Of a DNA stretch of 64,000 nucleotides, positions 28,674 through 37,854 are shown in pieces. Source of the DNA: Heyndrickxia ginsengihumi. Its GTDB lineage: Bacteria > Bacillota > Bacilli > Bacillales > Bacillaceae_C. The position numbers were made by a program, and so were the translations under genes. A model generated the notes under the pieces. The model ran no database searches and was not told where the DNA came from. It was given only the letters and a program-made list of their open reading frames with translations. How positions within the stretch are numbered: position 1 is the stretch's first letter; every line of letters starts with the position of its first letter. The DNA lies in the NCBI RefSeq assembly GCF_011008565.1, contig NZ_JAAIWK010000008.1, positions 1 through 64,000 on the forward strand, read 5' to 3'.

Positions 28674-30809
28674 TTAATTTGGGTATTGAATTCTCGAATG
28701 GAAAATCCCATTCAACGTTTCACAAAATGTTTTTTTGACAACTTCCAACTCTTTTAACGTGATATCACACTCATTTAATTGTCCGTCTAATAATCGATCT
28801 TGAGCAATATTGTGTACGATATTTTTTATCTCCTCTGGTGTCGGATGATTCATCGACCGTACAGCAGCTTCTACACTATCCGCAATATTGATGACAGCAA
28901 TTTCCCTCGTCTGCGGTTTTGGACCTGGATATCGATAATCTTCTTCTTTTACATGTTCGTCCAATTCCTTCGCTTTTTTATAAAAAAACTTCAATAATGT
29001 CGTTCCATGATGCTGTTCAGCAATATCGACGAATTCTTTAGGTAATTTATATTTACGTAACATGTCTGCCCCATCTGTCGTATGCTCAATAATTATATCC
29101 CTGCTTACATCTGGGTTTAAGCGATCATGAGGATTTTTAATACTCATTTGATTTTCTATAAAAAATTGCGGGCGCTTCGTTTTCCCAATATCGTGATAAT
29201 AACTGCCTACTCTTGCTAACAATCCATTTGCACCAATCGCCTCACAAGCAGCTTCCGCTAAGTTTGCAACCATTAAACTATGGTGGTAAGTTCCTGGTGC
29301 ATCAGTCAAAATTTTCTTTAACAACGGATGATTCGGATTGGATAACTCAATTAAACGCATAGCGGATAAAATGCCAAATGATGCTTCAAAAAATGGAAGC
29401 AAGCCCATCGTTAAAACAGATGATAAAAGTCCTGAAACAACTGCAAATATAAGATAGTATACGAATTCTCTATTCGTAAACTGACCATTCACTATCAATA
29501 TCAGAAAACATAACGTTAAAATATTGACGATTGCAATAAATGCACCTGTTTTAAATATTCCTGTCCGCTGATTTTTATTTGATAAAAATATAATACCAGA
29601 AGCACCGCTTAGTAAAGTATATAGTACCATTTCTACATTCATTGTATCGGCAATTTCATCATGAAACTCCAGACTTGCACAGGCTGCAATTATAATTGCA
29701 AGCAAGTACGATACACGGTCATTTAATAGAATTTTGATAAGCATTGGCGCCATTGCCGCTGGAAAAGCATATTCAATTCCAGGAATGTCTAAATGGTTCA
29801 TCGCACCGACAAGTTTCATAAGCGCAAGTGAACATAATAATATTAAGCTAACCATGACAAGCCGGTTTTGTTTTTCTTCTTGTGAAATTCGTGCATGCGC
29901 AGCATAAAAAGCTAATAAACTAATAATAAGGATAACAAATATAGCTAAACCGATATATGGCTTAATTGAAGAATTTGTTTTTAATAATCCTAATAACTTT
30001 AGTTGTCTATAGATGTCACGGTCAATAATATGCCCTTCTTGTACAATCACCTGGCCTTGTAAAATTTTAAAAGGTTCAACGGCCTTCATTGCCTGTTTTC
30101 TATGTTCCTTTGTTAATTTTTCATCATATATGTAATTAGGGACAATTGCGTACTCAGCTAACTCTTGAGCCGCTAATTTTAAACTTTTGCTTAAATTTGA
30201 TTGTTGAATTTGGTTGACAACAGTTGTTTTTGCTGCATCTACTTGATTATTGCGGATTTTCTTATTGAGAACCGCTTGAACATTATTTAATACAACACTC
30301 CTCGTATGATCAAGCTGGTCATCGGATGCAGCTAGTAAAGTTTGAAAGCTGTCATCAGAAATTGACTTTGTCACATCTTCCGAAACATTTTCCGTTAAAT
30401 TCTCTTTTAGCTTTAATAATTTGTCTTCAGCCGTTAAGTTGTCTTTCTTTGATTGTTCCTTATTTGCTGATTTTGCATCCTCACTTTTTGCTTCCTCAAC
30501 GAAGTCAAAAATCGAATTCATTAGAGAAACGCGATTTTGTACTTGGTCTGTTTGAAATGTGTATACTTTAGATACTTGTGCTGCTGCTTTCTTCTTCTCC
30601 TCACTTGTCTTTTCTTCATCAATGATTGTTTTCGGAGAACGGATTGTCTTATTTGCAATTGAAAACAATTCTATATCATAAGTTTGGGGGCGTATATTTT
30701 GATAAAATATGCCAAATAAAATAAGGGCGAGTATTATTAATATAATTGAATTAAATACCCTATAATTGATGATTTTACGCAAACTGCTTAACTGTTCATT
30801 TAATCTCAT
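28674..30809 (-). CDS. pgpH: 7TM-HD phosphodiesterase PgpH (YqfF)
   Basis: The 711-residue membrane protein hydrolyses the second messenger c-di-AMP. An N-terminal membrane segment (about 18-36) is followed by an extracytoplasmic domain (about 40-275), then seven membrane segments (about 280-480) and a cytoplasmic HD domain. Its metal motif is VGSYYHDIGKTKRP, with HHSLMVANLAEAA before and EQHHGTTLLKFFYKKA after. In Listeria and Bacillus, PgpH and GdpP share the control of c-di-AMP. It starts a run with ybeY and dgkA. The terminator at the end of phoH separates it from the preceding genes. Confidence 0.95.
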   Translation of the reverse strand: MRLNEQLSSLRKIINYRVFNSIILIILALILFGIFYQNIRPQTYDIELFSIANKTIRSPKTIIDEEKTSEEKKKAAAQVSKVYTFQTDQVQNRVSLMNSIFDFVEEAKSEDAKSANKEQSKKDNLTAEDKLLKLKENLTENVSEDVTKSISDDSFQTLLAASDDQLDHTRSVVLNNVQAVLNKKIRNNQVDAAKTTVVNQIQQSNLSKSLKLAAQELAEYAIVPNYIYDEKLTKEHRKQAMKAVEPFKILQGQVIVQEGHIIDRDIYRQLKLLGLLKTNSSIKPYIGLAIFVILIISLLAFYAAHARISQEEKQNRLVMVSLILLCSLALMKLVGAMNHLDIPGIEYAFPAAMAPMLIKILLNDRVSYLLAIIIAACASLEFHDEIADTMNVEMVLYTLLSGASGIIFLSNKNQRTGIFKTGAFIAIVNILTLCFLILIVNGQFTNREFVYYLIFAVVSGLLSSVLTMGLLPFFEASFGILSAMRLIELSNPNHPLLKKILTDAPGTYHHSLMVANLAEAACEAIGANGLLARVGSYYHDIGKTKRPQFFIENQMSIKNPHDRLNPDVSRDIIIEHTTDGADMLRKYKLPKEFVDIAEQHHGTTLLKFFYKKAKELDEHVKEEDYRYPGPKPQTREIAVINIADSVEAAVRSMNHPTPEEIKNIVHNIAQDRLLDGQLNECDITLKELEVVKKTFCETLNGIFHSRIQYPN

Positions 30810-30870
30810 ATGTATTCACCACCTTCGTTAACAGTTCACTAGCAATTTCTTTCCTAGTCGATACATTGTA

Positions 30871-30899
30871 AAAAACCCGAATGGATGAAAATTCGGGTT
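30871..30899 (-). terminator. Terminator overlapping the phoH stop
   Basis: Nine-base perfect arms (30874-30882 and 30891-30899) include the last bases of the phoH stop and are followed in the minus direction by six T. Confidence 0.9.
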
Positions 30900-31854
30900 A
30901 AGAAGAATGTTCATAAGCTGAAATAATTTTCGTCACTAATGGGTGACGAACAACATCGCTCCCCTGCAAATAAACAAATGAAATACCCGAAATATTCTTT
31001 AATACATGCTCCGCTGTTACAAGTCCAGACTCCGCACCTTTAGGTAAATCAATTTGCGTTCGATCCCCCGTAATCACCATTTTTGAATTAAAACCGAGCC
31101 TTGTTAAAAACATTTTCATTTGCGCATTTGTTGTATTTTGCGCCTCATCTAATATAACGAACGCATCATCCAATGTTCTGCCGCGCATATAGGCAAGCGG
31201 GGCAATTTCAATCGTACCACGTTCGATAAAACGTTGAGTATGTTCTGCCCCTAAAACATCGTTCAAGGCATCATATAGCGGCCGCAAATATGGATCAACT
31301 TTTTCTTTAAGATCACCTGGTAAAAAGCCGAGACTTTCACCAGCCTCCACTGCGGGCCTTGTAAGAATAATCCTTTTAACTTTTCCATTTTTCAGTGCAT
31401 TTACAGCCATCACTACAGCTAAATATGTTTTCCCTGTCCCTGCAGGTCCAACCCCAAACACAAGATCATGTTTTTTAATTGCTTCAATATACTCGTGCTG
31501 TCCAAATGTTTTGACGCGAATTGCTTTACCTTTTGTATTTCTAGCAATTTCTTCATCATATAAATGTGTGAAATAGTCCAGCTTTCCTTGTTTTTCCATT
31601 TCAATCGCATATAAACAATCTCTTTCACTAATATGAATCCCTTTACGTACAAGATCAAGCAATTTAGTTAAGATTGTATTGACACGATTAATCGTCTCTT
31701 CATCTCCGGCAACTTGAATTGTTTCACCACGAGTAATAATGTTCACTTTATATTCATCTTCTAAAACTTTCAAATGCTTATCGGAAATACCAAATAATGC
31801 AATTGCTTCATTTGTGTTTTCTAATTGTAATTTTGTTGTACTTTCTTCTGTCAT
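30898..31854 (-). CDS. phoH: PhoH family ATPase
   Basis: The 318-residue cytoplasmic P-loop ATPase carries GPAGTGKTYLAV (Walker A, about 128-139) and AFVILDEAQNT (Walker B). It has an N-terminal KH-like segment and the TRPAVEAGESLGFLPG family signature. Its molecular role is unresolved; in many bacteria phoH is linked to ybeY and thought to act on RNA. Its start overlaps yqfD by four bases. Terminates within a stem-loop at its own stop codon. Confidence 0.95.
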   Translation of the reverse strand: MTEESTTKLQLENTNEAIALFGISDKHLKVLEDEYKVNIITRGETIQVAGDEETINRVNTILTKLLDLVRKGIHISERDCLYAIEMEKQGKLDYFTHLYDEEIARNTKGKAIRVKTFGQHEYIEAIKKHDLVFGVGPAGTGKTYLAVVMAVNALKNGKVKRIILTRPAVEAGESLGFLPGDLKEKVDPYLRPLYDALNDVLGAEHTQRFIERGTIEIAPLAYMRGRTLDDAFVILDEAQNTTNAQMKMFLTRLGFNSKMVITGDRTQIDLPKGAESGLVTAEHVLKNISGISFVYLQGSDVVRHPLVTKIISAYEHSS

Positions 31855-33044
31855 TCTAAGTCTCCTTGAGGAATTCGTTTTGCTTTTGCGATATTTTCAA
31901 TTACTTGAAAATAAATTGATAATTTTAATGTACCATTGTCGACATGTTCTTGCAAAACATAATCATCTTTGATTTTTGCGTCATTAGGAATTTTTGTTTT
32001 TAAATCACTTTTTCCTAATAATTTTGCTTTATTAATTGCTTCTTGTTTTGTATATTCCCTATGAACTTCTTCCTTTTTCCGGAATGTCGTTTCTACATAT
32101 TGAATTGGGAGTGTCCATTTTAAAAAGCGGATATAATGTTCAACTTCAGCTTTATCGTATTTTTTATACGTAACTTTACCAAATCCCCATACCGGTATTC
32201 GGAACTTTCCTATTTTGATTTCATGTTTTCTTTGTTCATTACCAGTATAGACTTGAAAATCAGATTTTAACGGTAACTCTACATTCGATTTATACCATGT
32301 TTCTCCATACACTTTTCCTTTTGCTGCAACAGGATATTTTTCCTTGTCATTTCCAATAATGCCCGAAACAAGAAGTTGTCCTTTTTTCACGTATTGATGA
32401 ATTTTGACAACCGGTTTCCCTTGCTCAACATACATATCTTCAATAACTGCTTTTTGATTTGCAACAAGATGCTGCGGAGCAAGTTTTTTATTTTTCTTCG
32501 GTGTATTTTTTTCAACAACTTGGAAATGATAAGTTGTCCCTTGTAAATTTACTCCAATCCATGTTACGTTTGGAACCTCGTTTGTTAATTTATGTTGAAT
32601 GGTTTCTACATTATCCATAAAAAACTGAAAATTTCCTACACGAACCCCTAGTTTGTCCAACTCTTTCCGAATTTGGTGCTCTGTTTTAGGAGAAGCACCT
32701 TTAATATCTACTCCCCAAATCATGTTGGAAAGGAGTGTAATAATGATAAAAAATAGAAAAAAGCCGAGCAGAAAGCCTGCATTTTTTAATGTTCTTTTCC
32801 ATAGGAACGGGGCACCTTGCCCCCGTAAAAAATGAATTCGACAATCAAAATGGCGAACATGCTTTCTTAATTGATGAATATCATTTAAACCAATATAAAA
32901 AGTTACAGCCATTGTTCCTTGCCTTTTTACATTCCAAATAATTAAATTTGAACGTGTTAATTGGTTAATAAAACGTTCAATCCCTTTTCCTTCCACTTTA
33001 ACATAGACGGTCCCCCTGAAAAACGTCACCCATTGATTTTTCAA
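31851..33044 (-). CDS. yqfD: Sporulation protein YqfD
   Basis: This 397-residue membrane protein begins with a small cytoplasmic domain (residues 1-85), followed by one membrane segment (about 90-112) and a large extracytoplasmic domain. The latter has the PNVTWIGVNLQGTTY stretch reminiscent of the FtsQ/POTRA-like region of YqfD. The start is TTG 33044, after AGGAGTG. yqfC and yqfD form a sporulation pair, controlled in B. subtilis by sigma-E; no clear sigma-E promoter is visible here. Confidence 0.9.
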   Translation of the reverse strand: MKNQWVTFFRGTVYVKVEGKGIERFINQLTRSNLIIWNVKRQGTMAVTFYIGLNDIHQLRKHVRHFDCRIHFLRGQGAPFLWKRTLKNAGFLLGFFLFFIIITLLSNMIWGVDIKGASPKTEHQIRKELDKLGVRVGNFQFFMDNVETIQHKLTNEVPNVTWIGVNLQGTTYHFQVVEKNTPKKNKKLAPQHLVANQKAVIEDMYVEQGKPVVKIHQYVKKGQLLVSGIIGNDKEKYPVAAKGKVYGETWYKSNVELPLKSDFQVYTGNEQRKHEIKIGKFRIPVWGFGKVTYKKYDKAEVEHYIRFLKWTLPIQYVETTFRKKEEVHREYTKQEAINKAKLLGKSDLKTKIPNDAKIKDDYVLQEHVDNGTLKLSIYFQVIENIAKAKRIPQGDLE

Positions 33045-33056
33045 AAAAAGTCACTC

Positions 33057-33341
33057 CTATTCATTCAAATACATCACTTCATCTATTTTTCCTTCCAATA
33101 AAATTTCCTCTGGTAAAATTGTTTTAATTACAAAGGATTGACCCTTTACCAATAATTGTCCATTCTTTAAAAGTAATCTTAATTCTCTATCCGTGAAAGA
33201 AAGTAGTCCACGATGATTTTCTATATAAATGTGAATCTGTCCAATCATCGTAATTCTCGGAAGGTCCATCATGACATCTTGTGGAAGTTCCATTTTGTTT
33301 GTGAGCCATTTTTGTATTTGTTGCCTCCAATTTTTTGCCAT
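33057..33341 (-). CDS. yqfC: Sporulation protein YqfC
   Basis: The 94-residue protein has the DUF/YabP-YqfC fold signature: LPQDVMMDLPRITMIGQIHIYIENHRGLLSF, then LLLKNGQLLVKGQSFVIK and a short IDEVMYL end. The ATG at 33341 follows AAAGGAGG, which is itself the 3' arm of a hairpin (see 33347-33389). It precedes yqfD by 12 bases. Related YabP is a spore-development protein; a similar stage is inferred here. Confidence 0.9.
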   Translation of the reverse strand: MAKNWRQQIQKWLTNKMELPQDVMMDLPRITMIGQIHIYIENHRGLLSFTDRELRLLLKNGQLLVKGQSFVIKTILPEEILLEGKIDEVMYLNE

Positions 33342-33346
33342 AAAAA

Positions 33347-33389
33347 GAACCTCCTTTCATCTCATATTTATGAAATAAAAAGGAGGTTC
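33347..33389 (-). promoter_or_regulatory. Hairpin containing the yqfC ribosome binding site
   Basis: Eleven-base perfect arms (33347-33357 and 33379-33389) flank a 21-base loop. Read on the minus strand, the second arm is AAAGGAGGTTC, the yqfC Shine-Dalgarno region, followed by TTTTT and the ATG. It may terminate splAB transcription and, when folded, mask the yqfC start. Confidence 0.7.
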
Positions 33390-33458
33390 ATCACTTTTTT
33401 TAAAACTTTCTTCTGAAAAGACGATTTTATTCATATAATGGCTTTTAAATAAAGACGG

Positions 33459-34487
33459 TTATGTGAAATATTCAATCGTACCATTAGGGAAATACTGCTG
33501 AATATACGCACTAAGAGTCTCTCTTATCTCATTTTCTTCTTCTTTTTGATAAATATATTTCCCTATGCCGTATTTCCCCCATTTATAACGTCTTTTTTCT
33601 TCTTCTAGCTCTAATTTGGTCATAGGATAATTTTTTTGTATAACTTTCTTTGCTGGCTTTGTAAAACGGTGTTGGATCAGTTCAAAAGTGACCCCTGTTT
33701 GTGCTTCTTTAGGCAATGTTTCAGCCAGCTGTTCCAATAAAGTTCTATATCCTTCTTTCCAACCTTCATGTAAATAAATCGGCGCAATAATAAATCCTAA
33801 AGGATAACCTGCATGCGCAATTTTTCTTGCAGCATTTATTCTTTCAATTAACCGAGCCGTCCCAGGCTCAAAATATTTAATAACATATTCCGCGTTTATG
33901 CTAAAACGAAAACGTGTTTTGCCATTATGATCTGCGTCGAGTAAATGGTCAACATTATCAAACTTTGTTACAAAACGAAGTCTCCCATATTTAGATTGTC
34001 CAAAAAACTCAATTGTCTTTTTTAAACTATGTGTTAAATGATCAATTCCTACAATGTCTGATGTACATGATGCTTCAAAACGCGTTATTTGCGGGGCTCT
34101 TTCATCAATATATTGCTGAGCTGCATGTAAAATTTCTTCCACATTTACATATGTGCGAATATATGGCTTACTGCCCATTGTTGTTTGTAAATAGCAGTAA
34201 TGACAATGCCCCATACAGCCAGTAGCAAGAGGAATTGCATATTCTGCAGACGGCTTTGATGTATCAAATTTCAATGTTTTCCTAATCCCAACTACAAGTG
34301 TTGATTTCGCAATACGGTAACGTTGAAAATCGTTTTCTCCAGGTAAATTCCTTACTTGGTTATGTGAAGTCGTATAACGTATTTCAACATGCTTCTGTTT
34401 GCTAAACATGTCAAATAGTTTTTTCCCAAGTGGATATTCTAAAGCTTGTGGCTCAAAGTACACAAGCTGAGGGATAAAGGGTTTCAT
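33459..34487 (-). CDS. splB: Spore photoproduct lyase
   Basis: This 342-residue radical-SAM enzyme repairs the spore photoproduct (5-thyminyl-5,6-dihydrothymine) during germination. The [4Fe-4S] motif CMGHCHYC gives Cys91, Cys95 and Cys98, and the essential Cys141 lies in FEASCTSDIVG. Length and cysteine positions equal those of B. subtilis SplB. It overlaps splA by four bases. In B. subtilis splAB is near ptsHI, so its placement between yqeY and yqfC here is unusual. Confidence 0.96.
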   Translation of the reverse strand: MKPFIPQLVYFEPQALEYPLGKKLFDMFSKQKHVEIRYTTSHNQVRNLPGENDFQRYRIAKSTLVVGIRKTLKFDTSKPSAEYAIPLATGCMGHCHYCYLQTTMGSKPYIRTYVNVEEILHAAQQYIDERAPQITRFEASCTSDIVGIDHLTHSLKKTIEFFGQSKYGRLRFVTKFDNVDHLLDADHNGKTRFRFSINAEYVIKYFEPGTARLIERINAARKIAHAGYPLGFIIAPIYLHEGWKEGYRTLLEQLAETLPKEAQTGVTFELIQHRFTKPAKKVIQKNYPMTKLELEEEKRRYKWGKYGIGKYIYQKEEENEIRETLSAYIQQYFPNGTIEYFT

Positions 34488-34738
34488 TCTAACCCTCCTA
34501 AATGATCCACTTCTCCAAAATAATATTCATAGGCTTCCTCAGCCTCAGCTTTTGTTTTATAAATAGCGAGCGTATTTGTTAAAGGATAAAACGTTTCATA
34601 CAGAAAAAGGGATAGTTGTTCTGTATTTTCAGGATCTTGGACGACAGCCGCCTCCTGAATATTAGCAACATTTTGAATGTGAGGATTTCGGTAGATGACA
34701 TAAACAATCTCTCCTGGTGTAAAATTGGAAAAAAACAT
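34484..34738 (-). CDS. splA: SplA-like regulator of splAB
   Basis: The 84-residue protein starts MFFSNFTPGEIVYVIYRNPH, resembling SplA, a small protein that negatively regulates splAB in B. subtilis and shows TRAP-like similarity. The VANIQEAAVVQDP strand and a Glu/Tyr-rich C-terminus (EAEEAYEYYFG) are typical. The ATG at 34738 is preceded by GGAGG. A GCATA hexamer-like -35 element with a poor -10 lies upstream, weakly compatible with sigma-G. The function is inferred from its partner. Confidence 0.82.
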   Translation of the reverse strand: MFFSNFTPGEIVYVIYRNPHIQNVANIQEAAVVQDPENTEQLSLFLYETFYPLTNTLAIYKTKAEAEEAYEYYFGEVDHLGGLE

Positions 34739-34823
34739 ATCTCTCCTCCTTTCTATTTTTAATAATTTTCCAATTTTAGCAGAGAAATATGCTTAACCTG
34801 AATTAAAAATATGTAAAAATAGC

Positions 34824-34855
34824 AAAAGGCCGAGAATCTTTTCATTCCCGACCTC
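34824..34855 (-). terminator. Terminator of yqeY
   Basis: The arms AAAAGGCCGAGAAT and ATTCCCGACCT pair with two G-U-type mismatches, and in the minus direction the stem is followed by TTTT. Confidence 0.75.
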
Positions 34856-34863
34856 ATCATAAA

Positions 34864-35310
34864 TTATGATAATTGCTGCTGAACGACATTTCTAACAGAC
34901 GAACCATCTGCTCTGCCTTTTACTTTAGACATGACGGCTCCCATTACTTTGCCCATATCAGCTTTTGAAGTTGCGTTCACTTCTTTTATCGCTTCTTGAA
35001 CGACCTGTAATAATTCATCTTCTGTAAGCTGCTCTGGCATATATACATCCACATAAGTTAATTCAGTTTGAACTTTTTCAACAAGATCATTACGACCTGC
35101 TTTTTCAAATTCCTGGAGGGAGTCTTTGCGTTGCTTTACTTCGCGAGAAAGGACTGTCAACTCTTCATCGTTAGTCAATTCATCTTTGCCCAATTTAATG
35201 GCTTCGTTTTGAATCGCTGCTTTAAGCATACGAATTACAGAGAGTTTCTCTTTTTCTTTGTTTTTCATCGCTTGTTTCATATCTTCATTTAAACGCTCGA
35301 GAAGACTCAT
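34864..35310 (-). CDS. yqeY: GatB/YqeY domain protein
   Basis: The 148-residue soluble protein has the GatB-YqeY tRNA-binding-like helical fold: [31 protein letters not shown], then [27 protein letters not shown], ending with [20 protein letters not shown]. It contains no catalytic domain; a link to tRNA-dependent amidation is suggested only by fold. It follows rpsU by 14 bases, as in all Bacillus, and shares its transcript. Confidence 0.94.
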   Translation of the reverse strand: MSLLERLNEDMKQAMKNKEKEKLSVIRMLKAAIQNEAIKLGKDELTNDEELTVLSREVKQRKDSLQEFEKAGRNDLVEKVQTELTYVDVYMPEQLTEDELLQVVQEAIKEVNATSKADMGKVMGAVMSKVKGRADGSSVRNVVQQQLS

Positions 35311-35324
35311 TATTCCACCCTCTC

Positions 35325-35498
35325 TTAAAACTTACGTTTTCTAGCAGCTTCAGACTTTTTCTTACGTTTTACGCTTGGTTTTTCATAAAATTCGCGCTTT
35401 CTATATTCTTGCAAAGTTCCTGTTTTAGAAACTGAACGTTTGAAGCGACGAAGAGCATCTTCAAGCGATTCGTTTTTGCGAACAACTGTTTTTGACAT
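35325..35498 (-). CDS. rpsU: Ribosomal protein S21
   Basis: The 57-residue basic protein of the small subunit ([26 protein letters not shown]) has the invariant [18 protein letters not shown] segment. The ATG at 35498 follows GGAGGGAGGG; eight upstream codons in frame have no role. S21 lies near the 16S 3' end and is thought to aid Shine-Dalgarno recognition. Confidence 0.97.
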   Translation of the reverse strand: MSKTVVRKNESLEDALRRFKRSVSKTGTLQEYRKREFYEKPSVKRKKKSEAARKRKF

Positions 35499-35802
35499 CT
35501 CTGTTTCCCTCCCTCCGAACACAAACGGTTACATGTCAAGCATGGAAAACCATGTACTTTATAAGTATAATATATCCTTTATAGCAGGTCAACATTCTTT
35601 CCATTATAAGAAGCATCTATTCCATTATTAATAACAAATTTTTTACTGTTCGCTTTGTCTATGGCGAACACAGTTATTTGTAAAATGGATGCTAGACAGC
35701 AATAAAGGTGCTTAAAGATACAATTTCCAATGACAGAAAGATCATGATTCATTTGATATAATGTACGTAATAAAATAAATATTTTTGCTGAAGGAGAATT
35801 AA
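35499..35802. other. Intergenic region between divergent rpsU and acyP
   Basis: No gene is visible. It contains a small stem near 35645-35673 (GTTCGC paired with GCGAAC) and AT-rich sequence suited to the two divergent promoters. Confidence 0.6.
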
Positions 35803-36087
35803 ATGGATCAATTAAAACGTGTTCATATAGTCGTTTCTGGAAGAGTACAAGGGGTCGGATTCCGTTTTCAAACACAATGGTTAGCAAAACAATATGATAT
35901 TCGCGGTTGGGTAAAAAATACACATGATGGGAAAGTTGAGATTGAAGCTGAAAGTACAGAAACCAATCTTGAAAAATTTATCTCCGCCATTAAAAAGGGC
36001 CCAACCCCTTTTGCAAAAGTAACAAATATTGATATATCATATTTTTCCGATTTAAAGCATGATACAAGTTTTCGCATTTTATATTAA
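35803..36087 (+). CDS. acyP: Acylphosphatase
   Basis: The 94-residue enzyme hydrolyses acyl phosphates. The active-site signature SGRVQGVGFRFQTQWLAKQY supplies the phosphate-binding Arg, and GWVKNTHDGKVEIEAES supplies the catalytic Asn. The ATG at 35803 follows GAAGGAG. It is upstream of the Na/Pi transporter gene by 55 bases and probably shares a transcript with it. Confidence 0.94.
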   Translation: MDQLKRVHIVVSGRVQGVGFRFQTQWLAKQYDIRGWVKNTHDGKVEIEAESTETNLEKFISAIKKGPTPFAKVTNIDISYFSDLKHDTSFRILY

Positions 36088-36141
36088 TCTTTAGACATCA
36101 TCCTCAATAATATCTCATATGTATCATATGAGGTGGGGGAC

Positions 36142-37068
36142 ATGCTGTACTTTTGTCTTTTTATATGTTTTATTTTCATATTTTTATTTGGAATAACACG
36201 ATTGCGTATTGGATTATTAAATCTATCAGAGAAAAAAATTGAATTATGGCTGAAACGATTTACAAAAACTCCTTTGATAGGTATGGTGTTTGGCATCCTC
36301 ATGACTGCTCTTCTGCAAAGCAGCTCAGCAGTTATGGTTATTACAGTTGGTCTAGTAGGTGCGCGGATTTTAAGCTTTCCGCAAACAATTGGGATCATTC
36401 TCGGCACTAATATTGGGACGACTTTTACATTAGAGTTTCTATCTTTTCATCTATCAAGTTTATGTATTCCTTTTTTATTGATCGGGATTATTTTTCACTT
36501 ATTTAGAGATGTTCGCATGAAAAGCATCAGTTACATTTTCCTTGGACTCGCACTTATTTTTGCTGCAATGCGGGGATTTGAATGGCTTGCTATTCCACTC
36601 ACGCAAATGAACTTCGTGCATTTCCTTTTCACATTGCTGCATTCCCACTTATTTTTAGCTTTATTATTTGGAATAGTTTTAGCTGCGTCTATTCAATCTA
36701 GTACCGTGACAATTGGCATGGCAATGAGCTTTATTAGCGCAGGTGTTTTCCCAATAGAAACAGGGATTGCAATTATGTTGGGAGCTAATATTGGCACATG
36801 TTTTACAGGGCTTTTAGCAAGTTTCGGAGCAGGTGAAGAAGCTAGATTAACTGCGTATACACATATTTGGCTAAATGTTGGCGGAGCACTAGTATTCTAC
36901 CCGTTCATTACATTATTGGCGCATGGCTGTAAATTATTAACAGCATTACCAGAACAGCAGTTAGCCCATGCAAGCCTGTTATTTAATGTAGGTTGTTCAT
37001 TGCTAGTTCTTCCATTCGCAGAGAAATTCGGCAAATTTATAATGATTTTGCATGGTAAAAAATCTTAA
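36142..37068 (+). CDS. yqeW: Na/Pi-cotransporter family protein, YqeW-like
   Basis: This 308-residue membrane protein contains the duplicated Na/Pi signature: TALLQSSSAVMVITVGLVG (about 55) and ASIQSSTVTIGMAMSF (about 190), each followed by a glycine-rich GTNIGTT or GANIGTC stretch. This marks the PNaS family. The C-terminal PhoU-like domain of longer members is absent, as in YqeW. The ATG at 36142 is chosen on its spacing from GAGGTGG. Phosphate as substrate is inferred from family. Confidence 0.88.
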   Translation: MLYFCLFICFIFIFLFGITRLRIGLLNLSEKKIELWLKRFTKTPLIGMVFGILMTALLQSSSAVMVITVGLVGARILSFPQTIGIILGTNIGTTFTLEFLSFHLSSLCIPFLLIGIIFHLFRDVRMKSISYIFLGLALIFAAMRGFEWLAIPLTQMNFVHFLFTLLHSHLFLALLFGIVLAASIQSSTVTIGMAMSFISAGVFPIETGIAIMLGANIGTCFTGLLASFGAGEEARLTAYTHIWLNVGGALVFYPFITLLAHGCKLLTALPEQQLAHASLLFNVGCSLLVLPFAEKFGKFIMILHGKKS

Positions 37069-37111
37069 AGTCTTCATCTAATATACTAAATACCATTTAG
37101 AAATCCTGTGA

Positions 37112-37145
37112 AAAAAAATGAAGCATCGAGAATTCCTCGATGCTT
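37112..37145 (-). terminator. Terminator between yqeW and deoC
   Basis: Ten-base perfect arms (37121-37130 and 37136-37145) lie at the convergent end with A residues upstream, giving a U tract for deoC. Confidence 0.85.
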
Positions 37146-37158
37146 GTCTCATTATTTA

Positions 37159-37806
37159 TTAGCCTTGCACAATTTTTATACCGGAACTTGCTCCGATTCT
37201 TGTTGCCCCAGCTTGAATCATTTTATCTGCATCCTCACGTGTACGAACGCCTCCTGATGCCTTTACACCAATGCTTGGACCAACTGTTTTTCTCATTAAA
37301 GCAATATCCTCAGCAGTTGCACCGCCAGTTGAGAAACCTGTTGAAGTTTTTACGTAATCTGCCCCAGCCTTCACAGCAAGCTCACAAGCAAGCACTTTCT
37401 CATCCTCACTTAGAAGACATGTTTCGATAATTACTTTCGTTAAAGCTTTTCCTTTTGCTTTTTCCACAACCGCACGTATGTCATTCTCAACTAGGTCAAT
37501 GTTTTTACTCTTTAATGCGCCAATATTGATGACCATATCTACTTCTGTAGCACCGTTTGCAATTGCATTTTCAGTTTCAAATGCTTTTACTTCTGATGTT
37601 GCCGCTCCCAATGGAAAGCCAATTACTGTACAAACCTTTACATCTGTATCTTTTAATAATTGATATGCAAGTTTTACCCATGTAGGATTTACGCAAACAG
37701 AGGCAAAGTGATATTGTTTTGCTTCCTCGCATAATTTCGTTACTTGTTCTTCTGTAGCCTCAGGCTTTAACAAAGTATGATCGATCATCTTTGCAATGTT
37801 TTCCAT
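37159..37806 (-). CDS. deoC: Deoxyribose-phosphate aldolase
   Basis: This 215-residue class I aldolase splits deoxyribose 5-phosphate into acetaldehyde and glyceraldehyde 3-phosphate in nucleoside catabolism. The Schiff-base Lys is in [10 protein letters not shown] (about residue 152), and [10 protein letters not shown] and KASGGVRT are also present. In B. subtilis its gene (dra) is elsewhere; placement beside mtaB here is not tied to nucleoside genes, so the context does not say more. Confidence 0.95.
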   Translation of the reverse strand: MENIAKMIDHTLLKPEATEEQVTKLCEEAKQYHFASVCVNPTWVKLAYQLLKDTDVKVCTVIGFPLGAATSEVKAFETENAIANGATEVDMVINIGALKSKNIDLVENDIRAVVEKAKGKALTKVIIETCLLSEDEKVLACELAVKAGADYVKTSTGFSTGGATAEDIALMRKTVGPSIGVKASGGVRTREDADKMIQAGATRIGASSGIKIVQG

Positions 37807-37854
37807 GATTTTTTCTCCTTTTACAATCGCATTATGCTCTTTTCAATTCTTTTA

